DNA of 62,613 nt from Desertihabitans aurantiacus (GCF_003344635.1 NZ_QPKK01000002.1:1-62613), one strand, 5' to 3'; positions 16,492-24,739 are shown, numbered from the stretch's first letter. The notes: generated by a model from the letters alone, not told the origin. A program made the numbers and translations.

Positions 16492-16842
16492 CCTCGGAGT
16501 GTTCCCCGCTGACCCGGCCGAGGACCAGAGCGTTCGACGCCGGCCAGCAGCTCGGCATGCCGGCCGGTATCGGAGGACGAGTGTGGCGAGTAGTGCGGGT
16601 CTGGCTCAGGCCGGTCGCGCGCCTCGCTCCCGCGTTGCCTTGCCGACTGCACATGTTGAGAACTCGTAGCCCGCACCTGTCGGGTACGTCGAAGCACTCA
16701 CTCGCGTCCGAGGTGCGACGTCCGGGAACACGGGTGCGGGCCGCGCAGACTTTGTCGTCACTGGTCAGATGCGACGTGCTGGACGAGTCGCGATCTCCCC
16801 GAAGCCTGTGCGCGCCGGGCCGATCTGTGCGGGAATGGGCAC
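16492..16842. other. 351-bp intergenic region, nothing recognised
   Basis: Divergent promoter space between the broken HEAT gene and the next kinase. No coding signal, repeat copy or strong hairpin was found. Confidence 0.5.
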
Positions 16843-17799
16843 GTGCCGGAAGAGTCGTTCCTGGCCGGGTGGCATGCACAGGTCTCGCTCCCGGTCGACG
16901 CCATCCGGGTCCTCCTCGCTGACGCGACGGAGGATCGGCCGGCTCAGCTGGAGCAGGTGGTCAACGGCTATGACAACGAGGTCTACCGCGCCGAGTTGAG
17001 CAGCGGCTCGACGGTGTTCGTCCGGGTCGGACGTCAGCCGGACGAGCTGTTCGACGGTGAGACGTGGGCGATGAGGCAGGCGCGGGAGGCCGGCGTCCCA
17101 GTGCCTCAGGTGTTGCTCGAGACATCCGTCGAGACCAGCACCGGTCGACGTCCGGCGATGGTCGTCGCGAGCGCCCCGGGTGTGGCGTTGGCTCAGCTCC
17201 TGCCGCGGCTGTCGACGACCGACCGCGCGATGGTGCTGGCCAACCTGGGGCGGGTGCTGGCGAGGCTGCACTCGGTGCGTACACCGGGGGTGTGGCGTCC
17301 GGACCACGCGGGATCCTGGCCGGATCCGCACGAGCTGCGCCGCGACTTCGTCGCCAGGCGACTGGCCGAGCGTCCGCACCTGGTCGCCGCCGGACTCAGT
17401 CCCACTGAGGTCGAGCGGATCGTGGCTCTTCTCGGCGACTCACCCGACGTCCCTCCGCTGACGGGGTTCGTCCTCTGCCATGGCGACGCCACGCCTGATC
17501 ACCTCTTCATCGACACCGACCTCCGCGTCAGCAGTGTCATCGACTGGGGCATGTGGCACGGCGGCTCCCCGGTGGGCGACCTCGGCTCCGTCGCGTCGTG
17601 GGCTCATTCCGAACCCGACCTCGACGCACTTCTCGCCGGCTACGGCACGCCGCTCGACCGGTCGCTACGCGAGAGGCTGGCTCGCTCGATCGTCAACAGC
17701 CTGGTCGGCCAGGTTGCGCACCACGTCACGATCGGCGACGTCCGGGGAACCGCGAACGTGACCAGCAGCCTGCGACGCGCACTGGCACTTCTGGGCTAG
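16843..17799 (+). CDS. APH-fold phosphotransferase family protein
   Basis: This is a 318-residue kinase-like protein. The N-lobe includes NEVYRAELSSGSTVFVRVG. The catalytic loop is LCHGDATPDHLFI, with His instead of the canonical Asn after the Asp, followed by the metal-binding SSVIDWGMWHGG. Family helices such as VLANLGRVLARLHSVRTPG precede it. The start is GTG 16843; no clear ribosome site is present. The substrate is unknown. It is not an obvious operon member. The downstream 80 bp lead to a VOC fragment. Confidence 0.85.
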   Translation: MPEESFLAGWHAQVSLPVDAIRVLLADATEDRPAQLEQVVNGYDNEVYRAELSSGSTVFVRVGRQPDELFDGETWAMRQAREAGVPVPQVLLETSVETSTGRRPAMVVASAPGVALAQLLPRLSTTDRAMVLANLGRVLARLHSVRTPGVWRPDHAGSWPDPHELRRDFVARRLAERPHLVAAGLSPTEVERIVALLGDSPDVPPLTGFVLCHGDATPDHLFIDTDLRVSSVIDWGMWHGGSPVGDLGSVASWAHSEPDLDALLAGYGTPLDRSLRERLARSIVNSLVGQVAHHVTIGDVRGTANVTSSLRRALALLG

Positions 17800-17881
17800 C
17801 TGCCCTCGTCGCTGGTCGACCCGCTGCGGGTGCTGCTCGAGCGGCATCTCCGCATCGGCGGTCATCGAGCACCGACGACGG

Positions 17882-18052
17882 ATGTCGGCTCGCGCGGTGC
17901 ATGGCCGTGACTCGAGCAGTGAGCGGGCCGAGATCGGCCGAGCGCTCGGGGCGTCCCTGGCAGAGCACCAGCCCCAGAAGGACGTGCGAGTCATGCTCGA
18001 TCCCGACGGCCACCCCTTCTGTCTCTACCCGGATGCGCCGTCGTCTGGTTAG
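17882..18052 (+). pseudogene. C-terminal remnant of a VOC (glyoxalase-like) protein
   Basis: A frame of 56 residues ends with LGASLAEHQPQKDVRVMLDP and DGHPFCLYPD, the last strands of a glyoxalase/bleomycin-resistance family protein, including the metal-site region before the stop at 18052. The N-terminal half is not found upstream, where the kinase gene ends at 17799. The gene is therefore a fragment. It is unlikely to be functional unless it dimerises with another half. Confidence 0.65.
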
Positions 18053-18055
18053 GGC

Positions 18056-18412
18056 GAGAAGTGTCGAGCGACCGCCTCCAGATGCTGCCGGTACTCGGCC
18101 CACCACGGCACGCTGGCCGGGTGCCCTGACCCACCTCACGGAGCACACGGTCGGAGTGGGCACAGGCTTGCTCGTGCAAGTCGACGATGTAGGCCCGCGA
18201 CTCGTCGATAGTTGTCCGAGTTGGCCGCGCGCGCGGAGATGGCCGTTGCAGACAGGCACTCAGGTACCCGCCCTCGATGATCAGGTGCTTGACAACGCCC
18301 AGCAGGTTCGTGCCGGTCGCTTCATCGGGCGCCCAACCTGGTACTCCTGCAGGCCTTCGAGTGAGCGAAGGACCTGACGGCGTGACTCGTGCAGCTAGCC
18401 GTGATCGTCGCG
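18056..18412 (-). pseudogene. Decayed DinB/DUF664 family gene
   Basis: Pieces of one protein appear in order but in different frames: LHESRRQVLRSLEGLQEYQV, then GTNLLGVVKHLIIEGGYL, then ESRAYIVDLHEQACAHSDRV, then GHPASVPWWAEYR. Stops and at least three frame changes separate them. The order and motifs match DUF664/DinB proteins, which are thiol-dependent four-helix metalloproteins, with the metal His in VVKHL. The C-terminal helix is missing. An intact DinB relative lies at 30731-31228. This is a clear relic. Confidence 0.7.
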
Positions 18413-18542
18413 ATGAATCGGCGTGCTGGGCACCGCCGAGATGCCAGTTCGGACCCGGGGCGACCGTCGAAGGTGCGAGGTCGGCGAGAGCCCCGGTCTG
18501 CGGCTGGACGACGCATCAAACCCACGGCTAGAACTGCCCGAG

Positions 18543-18560
18543 TGACGGTCGGTTGTGAGC
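18543..18560 (+). repeat. 18-bp repeated element, copy D
   Basis: It reads TGACGGTCGGTTGTGAGC. It is followed after 36 bases by TACCTT (18597-18602) and, six bases later, by the ATG of the kinase at 18609. Copy E has exactly the same spacing to its gene. Confidence 0.65.
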
Positions 18561-18608
18561 AGTTCCGCCAGGGGTGGGTGCCACGGACGCCGCTGCTACC
18601 TTCCGCGG

Positions 18609-19481
18609 ATGGGTGACGACAAGTCCGAGGCCCTGAGAGCGTGGGCGGCGGCCAGGTGGCCGCGGGTGGACTGGACCGGCGCGGAGGTGCGGCAGGGCGC
18701 CTTTCACCAGGTGGTGTTGTCCCGAGGCGCGCCAATCATGCGCGGCGCCGTTGGGAACGGCCATCCGGCTCGCAGTGCACGTGAGGCGGCCATCGCGAGA
18801 GTGGTAGCCGGTCTCGGCCTCACCACCGCGGTCCCATCCGTACTGGACGGCCCCCTTGGTGACGAGCACATGACCGCCATCCTCATCAGCCGGGTGCCCG
18901 GCGTGCACGGAGCCGATCGCGACTGGAACACCGATCTCGCTGTCGAGTACCAGCGTCTCCTCGATCAGTTGACCGGTGTTGACACCAGCCGGTTGGAAGT
19001 GCTGCCCGAAGTTCGGTCATGGTGCGGCGGACAGCGGTGGCCAGAGATCGTGCAAGAGGTGACCGTGCCCTTACCGCGACGCTTGCGAGCACTGGCCGAC
19101 CGCCTGGTAGCGGCCGTCCTGGACGTTGAAGCTGACCAGCCAGGCGCGCTCGTCCATGGCGACTTCGGCCCCCACAACGTCTTGTGGGACGACGGTCGGG
19201 CAGTGTCTCTGATCGACTTCGACCATGCTTGCGTGGCAGATCGAGCCATTGACGTTGCTCCCTTGATCGGGGTCTACGGCGCAGCAGCCGTAGCCGAAAT
19301 GGTGGACGAGCCCCTGCTCACTCGAGCGATGCATCACCGAGCCACTCTGTCGCTGCAGGTTGCCTGTGGTGCTCACCTGATCGGCGAAGGAGAGCTGCGC
19401 GACTTCGCGCTCAGCAACTACGTCAGCCGGGCTGCCGCGGGGCTGCTGCATGACCCGGCCGGGGCCACTCCAGGGGGCTGA
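18609..19481 (+). CDS. APH-fold phosphotransferase family protein
   Basis: This is a 290-residue kinase-like protein with fully canonical active-site motifs: LVHGDFGPHNVLWDD (catalytic Asp and metal Asn) and VSLIDFDHACVADRA (metal Asp). ALRAWAAARWPRVDW opens the N-lobe. The ATG at 18609 has TACCTT six bases upstream and no ribosome site, so a leaderless transcript is likely. Repeat copy D lies 36 bp before that box and may regulate it. The substrate is unknown. The closest functional guess is modification of an aminoglycoside-like or other hydroxylated small molecule. Confidence 0.88.
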   Translation: MGDDKSEALRAWAAARWPRVDWTGAEVRQGAFHQVVLSRGAPIMRGAVGNGHPARSAREAAIARVVAGLGLTTAVPSVLDGPLGDEHMTAILISRVPGVHGADRDWNTDLAVEYQRLLDQLTGVDTSRLEVLPEVRSWCGGQRWPEIVQEVTVPLPRRLRALADRLVAAVLDVEADQPGALVHGDFGPHNVLWDDGRAVSLIDFDHACVADRAIDVAPLIGVYGAAAVAEMVDEPLLTRAMHHRATLSLQVACGAHLIGEGELRDFALSNYVSRAAAGLLHDPAGATPGG

Positions 19482-19607
19482 GTTGACGCGTTCGCGACGC
19501 AGTGAGCCGGGCTGGCGAACAACTCAGTAACCATGGTTCCGAGCAGACCAGACGGCTGCACCAACGGTGCCTGCCTGCCCCGGCGCGCCGCCGGTCGGCC
19601 CGCCGGA

Positions 19608-20045
19608 TCAGCGGTACTGCTGCCAAGCGGTGAGGGCGATGTCGACGATGTCTGCTTGGGGGTGCAGGTGTCGCACCTGGTCGAGGGCCACCCAGCGCGC
19701 GAAGTCGGTCGTCCCTCCGACTTCGAGCGTGCCCAGCTGTCCGCCCACCACGGTGGCGGTGAAGAAGACCCGGACCGACCGGTACGGCCGAGGTGGTCGT
19801 GGTCCGTCAGGACTGACGCTGTGCGTGGTCAGGGGTCGCCCGACACTCACGTCATAGCCCGTCTCCTCCTTCACCTCTCGGACGACCGCTTCCTCGAGCG
19901 ACTCGCCGTACTCCACGCCACCGCCGGGCAACGTCCACGCCGGGCCGGGGCGAGGGTTGTTGTACCAGGTGAGCAGGACCCCCTCGGCCGGGTCGACGAT
20001 GACGCCGTAGGCCGCCAGCCTCGTGTCGCATTCGGTGAAATGCAT
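19608..20045 (-). CDS. NUDIX hydrolase
   Basis: This is a 145-residue pyrophosphohydrolase that cleaves nucleoside diphosphate derivatives. The Nudix box is complete: GGGVEYGESLEE followed by VVREVKEETGYDV (residues about 41-65), with the REVKEE metal-binding core. A first strand LAAYGVIVDPAEGVLL and a C-terminal helix IVDIALTAWQQY complete the fold. ATG at 20045 is preceded by CAGACT at six bases, suggesting leaderless translation. The substrate could be an oxidised nucleotide, a sugar nucleotide or a dinucleotide. It is convergent with the upstream kinase, 126 bp away. Confidence 0.92.
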   Translation of the reverse strand: MHFTECDTRLAAYGVIVDPAEGVLLTWYNNPRPGPAWTLPGGGVEYGESLEEAVVREVKEETGYDVSVGRPLTTHSVSPDGPRPPRPYRSVRVFFTATVVGGQLGTLEVGGTTDFARWVALDQVRHLHPQADIVDIALTAWQQYR

Positions 20046-20426
20046 CCCCGGAGTCTGTCAGGCCGATCGTCCGACGAAGCGCCGCCCGTTCTGCAGTGAC
20101 TGCAGTCGTGGACCCTCCAACGACTTCGACCAGCTCACTGACGATGGCTTCCAGCAACCCTCGGGCCCGCGACACGCCTATCCCATGAGTGCTCTGCTCG
20201 ACAACCGTGTGACCAGGCCGCCTACTTCTCGACCAGGGGGTTTCGAGCGAAGGCGGCGCCCCCGGCTCCCTGGAGCACTGGTGCGCGATCCACTACCGAG
20301 TATCGGACAGCCAGTGACTCTCGCGGCTCCATCGCAGCATCGGAGTCCGACGAACCCCACCGCAGCCGGGTGGCTGGCAGGTCGAATCAGTGTGCCGACG
20401 ATGCCGGGGCGGCCTAACCTCGGCTC
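20046..20426. other. 381-bp intergenic region, nothing recognised
   Basis: Divergent promoter space. TAACCT at 20415-20420 lies six bases before the ATG of the phosphorylase gene and is a plausible -10 box. No coding remnant could be identified. Confidence 0.5.
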
Positions 20427-21224
20427 ATGCCTGCCGACCCGCCGCTGCTTCCGCTGCTCGAGGACGACCTGGCCGAGCCCGGGCTGATCACTCCTGTTGG
20501 GTTCACCGCGGACGCAAACGTGCCGAGCGCGGTGGTGATCTGCTTCTTCGCTGAACTGATCGACCAACTCGCCAGGCGCCAGGACACCGAGCGGATCGGC
20601 GTACTCAGTGCTGCGCACGGCCAGCACCCGGTCTACTCGGTCGCGCATGGGCCCAGCCGTGTCGCTGTGTTCCACCCCGGCGTCGGTGCACCGATCGCAG
20701 CTGGCTTCCTGGAAGAGGTCATCGCTGCGGGTGGGCGATCCTTCATCGTCGTCGGTGGAGCGGGAGCCCTCCTTCCGAACCTCGTGCTCGGCCACCCGGT
20801 GGTCGTCCATAGCGCGGTTCGTGACGAGGGCACCTCCTACCACTACGCCCCGCCGGGACGGGTGATCGACGCCGACCCCGTAGGCGTCGTGGCGATACAG
20901 GAGACCCTCGACGCGATGGGCGCCGACTACCTGGTTGGTCGGACCTGGACCACCGACGCGTTCTATCGCGAGCCACGCACTCGGATCGCCCGCCGGGTCG
21001 ATGAAGGTTGTCTGGTGGTGGAGATGGAAGCGGCCGCGTTCATCGCCGTAGCGCGCTTCCGTGGAGTACGGCTGGGGCAGCTCTTGTACGCCGGGGACAG
21101 CGTCGCCGGAGCCGAGTGGGACAAGCGAGACTGGTCCAACGCCAGGGACGTCCGGTCCAGCCTCTTCGATGTCGCCGCAACCGCCGCACTGCGCCTTGAC
21201 TCAGTGACCGTCGTCGCGCAGTAA
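20427..21224 (+). CDS. Nucleoside phosphorylase family protein (PNP/UDP type)
   Basis: This is a 265-residue enzyme of the purine/uridine phosphorylase superfamily, which splits nucleosides with phosphate or water. Features are IGVLSAAHGQHPVYSVAHG, VGAPIAAGFLEEVIAAG, the phosphate-site-like FIVVGGAGALLP, and the base/ribose-binding signature LVVEMEAAAFIAVA. A late GDSVAGAEWDKRDW contains the usual acidic residue near the base. ATG at 20427 follows TAACCT by six bases, so a leaderless message is likely. The specificity is undetermined. With the adenylosuccinate-synthetase homologue further on, it hints at purine chemistry in this accessory region. Confidence 0.88.
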   Translation: MPADPPLLPLLEDDLAEPGLITPVGFTADANVPSAVVICFFAELIDQLARRQDTERIGVLSAAHGQHPVYSVAHGPSRVAVFHPGVGAPIAAGFLEEVIAAGGRSFIVVGGAGALLPNLVLGHPVVVHSAVRDEGTSYHYAPPGRVIDADPVGVVAIQETLDAMGADYLVGRTWTTDAFYREPRTRIARRVDEGCLVVEMEAAAFIAVARFRGVRLGQLLYAGDSVAGAEWDKRDWSNARDVRSSLFDVAATAALRLDSVTVVAQ

Positions 21225-21246
21225 ACGACACGTGAGAAGTCGAGGT

Positions 21247-21268
21247 GAGCCGCCGCGCGCCGCGGCTC
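21247..21268 (+). terminator. Probable terminator hairpin of the phosphorylase gene
   Basis: GAGCCGC and GCGGCTC form a perfect 7-bp stem with an 8-base loop, 23 bases after the stop codon. There is no U-rich tail, which is common in high-GC genomes. Confidence 0.5.
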
Positions 21269-21580
21269 GCTGGTCTCGGTGGTAAGGGCGCTGCCTGGTT
21301 AGGGGATCCGCTATCGAACCTGTGGCTGAGGCGCTGCGGTTGCAATTGCCCGGTGGCTGGCATCCGCTCGACAGCGCCGCGAGGAAAGCAGGCGCGTGCC
21401 CGAGACGCTCCAGCCCGTGCGTAGAGACCGCCAAGGCGACAGCCGCAGTTCCCACTGTCGGGAGCGGACTTCTGAAACCCAGCGCCCGGCGAGCCCGCGG
21501 GATACCCGTCGCGGACGACGGCTTGCCTGGAGATCGCCTTCCACCGCGCATGCCTGGTGAGGTGAAAGGCCGCGACTTAG

Positions 21581-21598
21581 AGACGTTCGTCTGTGAGC
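21581..21598 (+). repeat. 18-bp repeated element, copy E
   Basis: It reads AGACGTTCGTCTGTGAGC. TAGCCT (21635-21640) follows after 36 bases and the ATG of the acetyltransferase comes six bases later. This is the same layout as copy D. Confidence 0.65.
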
Positions 21599-21646
21599 GA
21601 GCTACTCGGCCTCCTCCGCACGGCTCGTCCTGGCTAGCCTCCACAC

Positions 21647-22180
21647 ATGAAGGAGTACGTCGTCAGGGCCGCCGTCGCGGAGGACGCCCCTGGCATGGCG
21701 TCCGTCCACGTCGAGTCGTGGCGCCAGACCTACCGCGGCATCGTCCCCGATACCGTGCTCGACGACCCGGACATGCCCGGACGGAGGCAGCGGTGGTGGG
21801 TGCGAGCGATCACCGAGCAAGCCGAGGGAACGACCGCCGTCGTGGTTGCCGAGCACCTGGGCCAGATCGTCGGGATCGTGTCGGCGGGCAGACCGCGAGA
21901 TGACGACGCGACGTGGCCGCTCGAGCTCTTCGTCATCTACCTGCTCGAGGAGCACCACGGTTCGGGCGTCGGGGCCCGGCTGCTGCACGCGGTGGTGGCT
22001 GACGGGCCGGCTGCGCTCTGGGTGGCCCAGCCCAACCCGCGCGCACAGGCCTTCTACCGCAAGCACGGGTTCGTCGCCGATGGCGCCTCCAAGCACGAGG
22101 GCATCCCCGAGATCCGGATGGTGAGGGACGTCAGAACGCCGACCACCCACCTCGGTGCCGCGGGCAGGCGTGACCTGTGA
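21647..22180 (+). CDS. GNAT family N-acetyltransferase
   Basis: This is a 177-residue acetyltransferase. VVRAAVAEDAPGMASVHVES and WRQTYRGIVPD are typical of the GNAT subgroup near ribosomal or aminoglycoside acetyltransferases. The acetyl-CoA loop is EEHHGSGVGARLLHAVV (HGSGVG), and PNPRAQAFYRKHGFVADG closes the fold. It is leaderless by the TAGCCT-N6-ATG arrangement, with repeat copy E upstream. A second GNAT gene follows 48 bp later on the same strand, so they may share a transcript. The substrate is unknown. Confidence 0.9.
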   Translation: MKEYVVRAAVAEDAPGMASVHVESWRQTYRGIVPDTVLDDPDMPGRRQRWWVRAITEQAEGTTAVVVAEHLGQIVGIVSAGRPRDDDATWPLELFVIYLLEEHHGSGVGARLLHAVVADGPAALWVAQPNPRAQAFYRKHGFVADGASKHEGIPEIRMVRDVRTPTTHLGAAGRRDL

Positions 22181-22228
22181 GCACTCCGAACGCCAGGAAG
22201 CAGTCGCAGAGAGACAGGAACTCATCGA

Positions 22229-22771
22229 ATGGAAGTGACGGTGCACGACGCCCGGGCAGCGGCAGGCTTCCGGGACGACGTGCTGCGGGTCTGGAACGCG
22301 GTGTTCGGGCCGGTGGCGGAAGCTGACGCCTGGCGTGCGGAGGTGTGGGACCGGCACCGCGGCCGCGCCGACTACCGGTTGGGGACGGCTCACGATGACC
22401 GTGGTCGCCTGGTGGGGTTCAGCTGGGGCTACACCGGCCAGCGCGGGCAGTTCTGGCCGGACGCGGTCGTGGAGAAGCTCGGCGCCGCTGTCGAGGGCTG
22501 GGTCGGCGGGCACTTCGAGTTCGTCGAGCTGGCCGTCCTGCCCGACGCGCGCCGACAGGGGGCGGGCGGGGCGCTGCACGACGCGGTGCTGGCCGGGCTG
22601 CCGCACGACCGCGCGCTGCTCGGCACCTCCCCGGACCCGGAGGACCCGGCGGTCCGGCTCTTCCGGTCCCGCGGGTGGCACCACCTCGGGCTCCTCCGGC
22701 CTGACGCACAGGTCATGGGCCGTCGGGCCAGCCCAGCGCAGAGCTCTGACGCGGTCGGCCTGCCCGAGTGA
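22229..22771 (+). CDS. GNAT family N-acetyltransferase
   Basis: This is a 180-residue acetyltransferase with the motif-A region FVELAVLPDARRQGAGGALH, whose RQGAGG binds acetyl-CoA, and the end PAVRLFRSRGWHHLGLL. An acidic N-terminal half with VFGPVAEADAW sets it apart from the previous GNAT, so the pair are not recent duplicates. ATG at 22229 has ACAGGAA upstream, a weak ribosome site, consistent with being the second gene of a two-gene transcript. The substrate is unknown. Confidence 0.9.
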   Translation: MEVTVHDARAAAGFRDDVLRVWNAVFGPVAEADAWRAEVWDRHRGRADYRLGTAHDDRGRLVGFSWGYTGQRGQFWPDAVVEKLGAAVEGWVGGHFEFVELAVLPDARRQGAGGALHDAVLAGLPHDRALLGTSPDPEDPAVRLFRSRGWHHLGLLRPDAQVMGRRASPAQSSDAVGLPE

Positions 22772-22828
22772 ACCAGTCCGCCGTAGCGGGGATGCTCTTG
22801 ACCACTGATGTCACTGCTTCGAACGGGA

Positions 22829-22847
22829 AGTAGTTGCGGGAACTACT
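22829..22847. promoter_or_regulatory. Inverted repeat in the promoter of the TrmB-type regulator
   Basis: AGTAGTTGCGGGAACTACT is a perfect inverted repeat with 7-bp arms and a 5-bp centre. It ends 24 bases before the GTG start at 22872. A TAGGCT box (22858-22863) sits between, eight bases from the start. The repeat would therefore cover the -35 area of a leaderless promoter. I infer autoregulation of the regulator-synthetase operon. Confidence 0.6.
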
Positions 22848-22871
22848 ACGCCCTGCCTAGGCTGGCGGCAC

Positions 22872-23726
22872 GTGATCGACGAGATGACCGCCCTCGGCTT
22901 CACCGCGTCCGAGGCGCGGGTGTACGTGGCCCTGCTCAAGCGCCCCGAAGCGACGGGGTACGAGCTCGCCAAGGAGGCGGGTCTGCAGCGGGCGAACGTG
23001 TACGCGGCCCTGGAACAGCTGGTCACCAGGGAGTGCGTCACCCGCATCGCTGCGGCGAGCGGCCCGGCGCGGTTCCTCGCCGTTCCACCCGCAGACGTGT
23101 TCGGACGCATCAAGCGTTCGACGAGCCGCCGAGCCGACGCGTTGATCGCCGACCTGGCTCGGGTCGCACCACCGCCTGCGGCCACGTCCTTCTACACGCT
23201 GCACAGCCTCGAGGCGATCATCGACCGGGTGGCCAGCCTGGCCGACACGGCGCGGCACCGGATCGGGGTCTGCGCCTGGAGCGACGACATGGACTGGCTC
23301 GCCGGCCCTCTCCGGGCGGCGGCCAACTCGGGTTGCCAGGTCGTGCTCAACCTCTTCGGCGAGACCAGTCTCGACTTCGGTGAGGTCTACCAGCACGAGA
23401 GCCCGGATCGCACCGTGGCTGGCCACGTGCTGACGATGGTCTGCGACTCCTCCACCGCGGTCATCGCCAACCTGGGCGCCGAGCCCTCTGCGCTGTGCAC
23501 CAACCAGCCGGCGGTGGTGCAGGTGGTGGAGAAGCTGATCCGTGACGAGGCCTACCTCGCGGCCATCTACGCCACCCACCACTCCGAGCTCGAGGAGACG
23601 TACGGACCGCACCTGGTCCAGCTGCGTCGCAAGCTCCTCCCGGCTGACCAGGCCGACAACCTCGTCTCCATCGTGGGGTTCGGCGCCACGGACCTCGACC
23701 GCGACCCGTTCCGGCAGGAGAGCTGA
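22872..23726 (+). CDS. TrmB-type HTH transcriptional regulator
   Basis: This is a 284-residue regulator. The N-terminal winged helix fits the TrmB family, which is best known in archaea: ALGFTASEARVYVALLKRPE, then YELAKEAGLQRANVYAALEQ. The C-terminal part has the TrmB-like effector region beginning SFYTLHSLEAIIDRVASLAD, with VCAWSDDMDWLAGPL. GTG at 22872 follows a TAGGCT box by eight bases. Its stop overlaps the start of the adenylosuccinate-synthetase homologue (TGATG), so the two are translationally coupled. The inverted repeat upstream is a likely self-binding site. The ligand may be a nucleotide or sugar, which is inference from the partner gene and the family. Confidence 0.85.
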   Translation: MIDEMTALGFTASEARVYVALLKRPEATGYELAKEAGLQRANVYAALEQLVTRECVTRIAAASGPARFLAVPPADVFGRIKRSTSRRADALIADLARVAPPPAATSFYTLHSLEAIIDRVASLADTARHRIGVCAWSDDMDWLAGPLRAAANSGCQVVLNLFGETSLDFGEVYQHESPDRTVAGHVLTMVCDSSTAVIANLGAEPSALCTNQPAVVQVVEKLIRDEAYLAAIYATHHSELEETYGPHLVQLRRKLLPADQADNLVSIVGFGATDLDRDPFRQES

Positions 23727-24739
23727 TGCCCGTCACCGTCATCGTCGACGCCTTCTGGGGGGACTCCGGCAAGGGGAAGGCCTGCGCCCATCTCGCCACC
23801 ACGCTGGACGCCAGCCTGGCCGTCCGCGCCGGGGTGGGGACCAACGCCGGCGCCAGCTTCACGCTGCCTGACGGCACCCACGTCAAGCAGCGGCAGCTGC
23901 CCACGGCCTGGGTGAACCCGAAGACCCAGCTCGCCGTCGGGCCCGGCGTCCTGGTCCATCCCGACACCCTCCTGAGCGAGATGGAGCGCTACGGCCTGCA
24001 GGACCGGACCACCATCGACCACCGGTGCGGCGTGATCACCGCCGAGGACATCGAGGCCGACCAGCAGGACCAGTTCCTGCGTGACGTCGTCGGCACCAGC
24101 GGCAGCGGCGTCGGTCCGGCCCGGGCCAGGTACGTCAACCGGACCGCGAGCCAAGCTCGCGACCACGCGTCGCTCGCCCATCTCTCCACCGACGTCGCCG
24201 TCGAAGCCAACAGGCGCGCAGCCGCCGGCGAGGAAGTCCTGATCGAGGGCGCGCAAGGCACCCAGCTGTCGGTGTCCTTCAGCTACGAGTACCCGTGCAC
24301 CACCGTCAAGAACTGCACGACGGCCGCAGCCATCGACGACGTCGGCTTGAACTGGCGCCACCTCAGCGACGTCCTCCTCGTGGTCAAGGCCATGCCGACT
24401 CGAGTCGGTCAGGGACCGCTACCCCACGAGATGACCCACGCGGAAGCGGAAGCCCGAGGCATCGCCGAGTACGGCGTCAACACCGGGCGGCCGCGCCGGA
24501 AGGCCCACCGCATCGACGACGACCTCCTGGCCTACGCCGCCATGCTGAACGGTCCGACGAAGATCGCCCTGACGTTCACCGACCACTACGACCCCGCTAT
24601 GCGCGGCCGAACCGACCCAGCCCACATCACCCCGCGGGTCCGCGACCTCATCACCCACGTCGAGGAGGTCACCGGCGCACCGGTGACCATGATCGACACG
24701 GGACCGCTCCTGTCGCACATCATCGACCTGGACAGATAG
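23726..24739 (+). CDS. Short (archaeal-type) adenylosuccinate synthetase homologue with altered catalytic residues
   Basis: This is a 337-residue protein, about 90 residues shorter than bacterial PurA and close in length and sequence to archaeal PurA. The family forms an aspartate-purine adduct from IMP using GTP. Visible motifs are the P-loop FWGDSGKGKA (Asp13 kept, the usual Glu14 is Ser), VGTNAGASFTL (the usual NAGHT/NAGHS His is Ala43), GTSGSGVGPARARYV, GAQGTQLSVSFSYEYP and the base/aspartate loop YGVNTGRPRRKAHRID. Loss of the general-acid His suggests a changed reaction or substrate, as in the phage PurZ branch, where active-site residues also differ. It is coupled to the TrmB-type gene and followed by a kinase-fold gene 200 bp on. 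It is probably not the housekeeping purA. Confidence 0.88.
   Translation: MPVTVIVDAFWGDSGKGKACAHLATTLDASLAVRAGVGTNAGASFTLPDGTHVKQRQLPTAWVNPKTQLAVGPGVLVHPDTLLSEMERYGLQDRTTIDHRCGVITAEDIEADQQDQFLRDVVGTSGSGVGPARARYVNRTASQARDHASLAHLSTDVAVEANRRAAAGEEVLIEGAQGTQLSVSFSYEYPCTTVKNCTTAAAIDDVGLNWRHLSDVLLVVKAMPTRVGQGPLPHEMTHAEAEARGIAEYGVNTGRPRRKAHRIDDDLLAYAAMLNGPTKIALTFTDHYDPAMRGRTDPAHITPRVRDLITHVEEVTGAPVTMIDTGPLLSHIIDLDR

Larger units (their letters stand above)
21225..21646. other. 422-bp intergenic region with terminator and repeat copy
   Basis: It holds a hairpin just after the phosphorylase and repeat copy E before the next acetyltransferase. Between them I see no recognisable gene. Confidence 0.5.

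Noticed and set aside
6993-21598. Integron-like cassette array with the 18-bp repeats as attC sites
   Set aside because: The repeats lack the RYYYAAC/GTTRRRY core pair and long imperfect stems, genes point both ways, and no integrase is present in the window.
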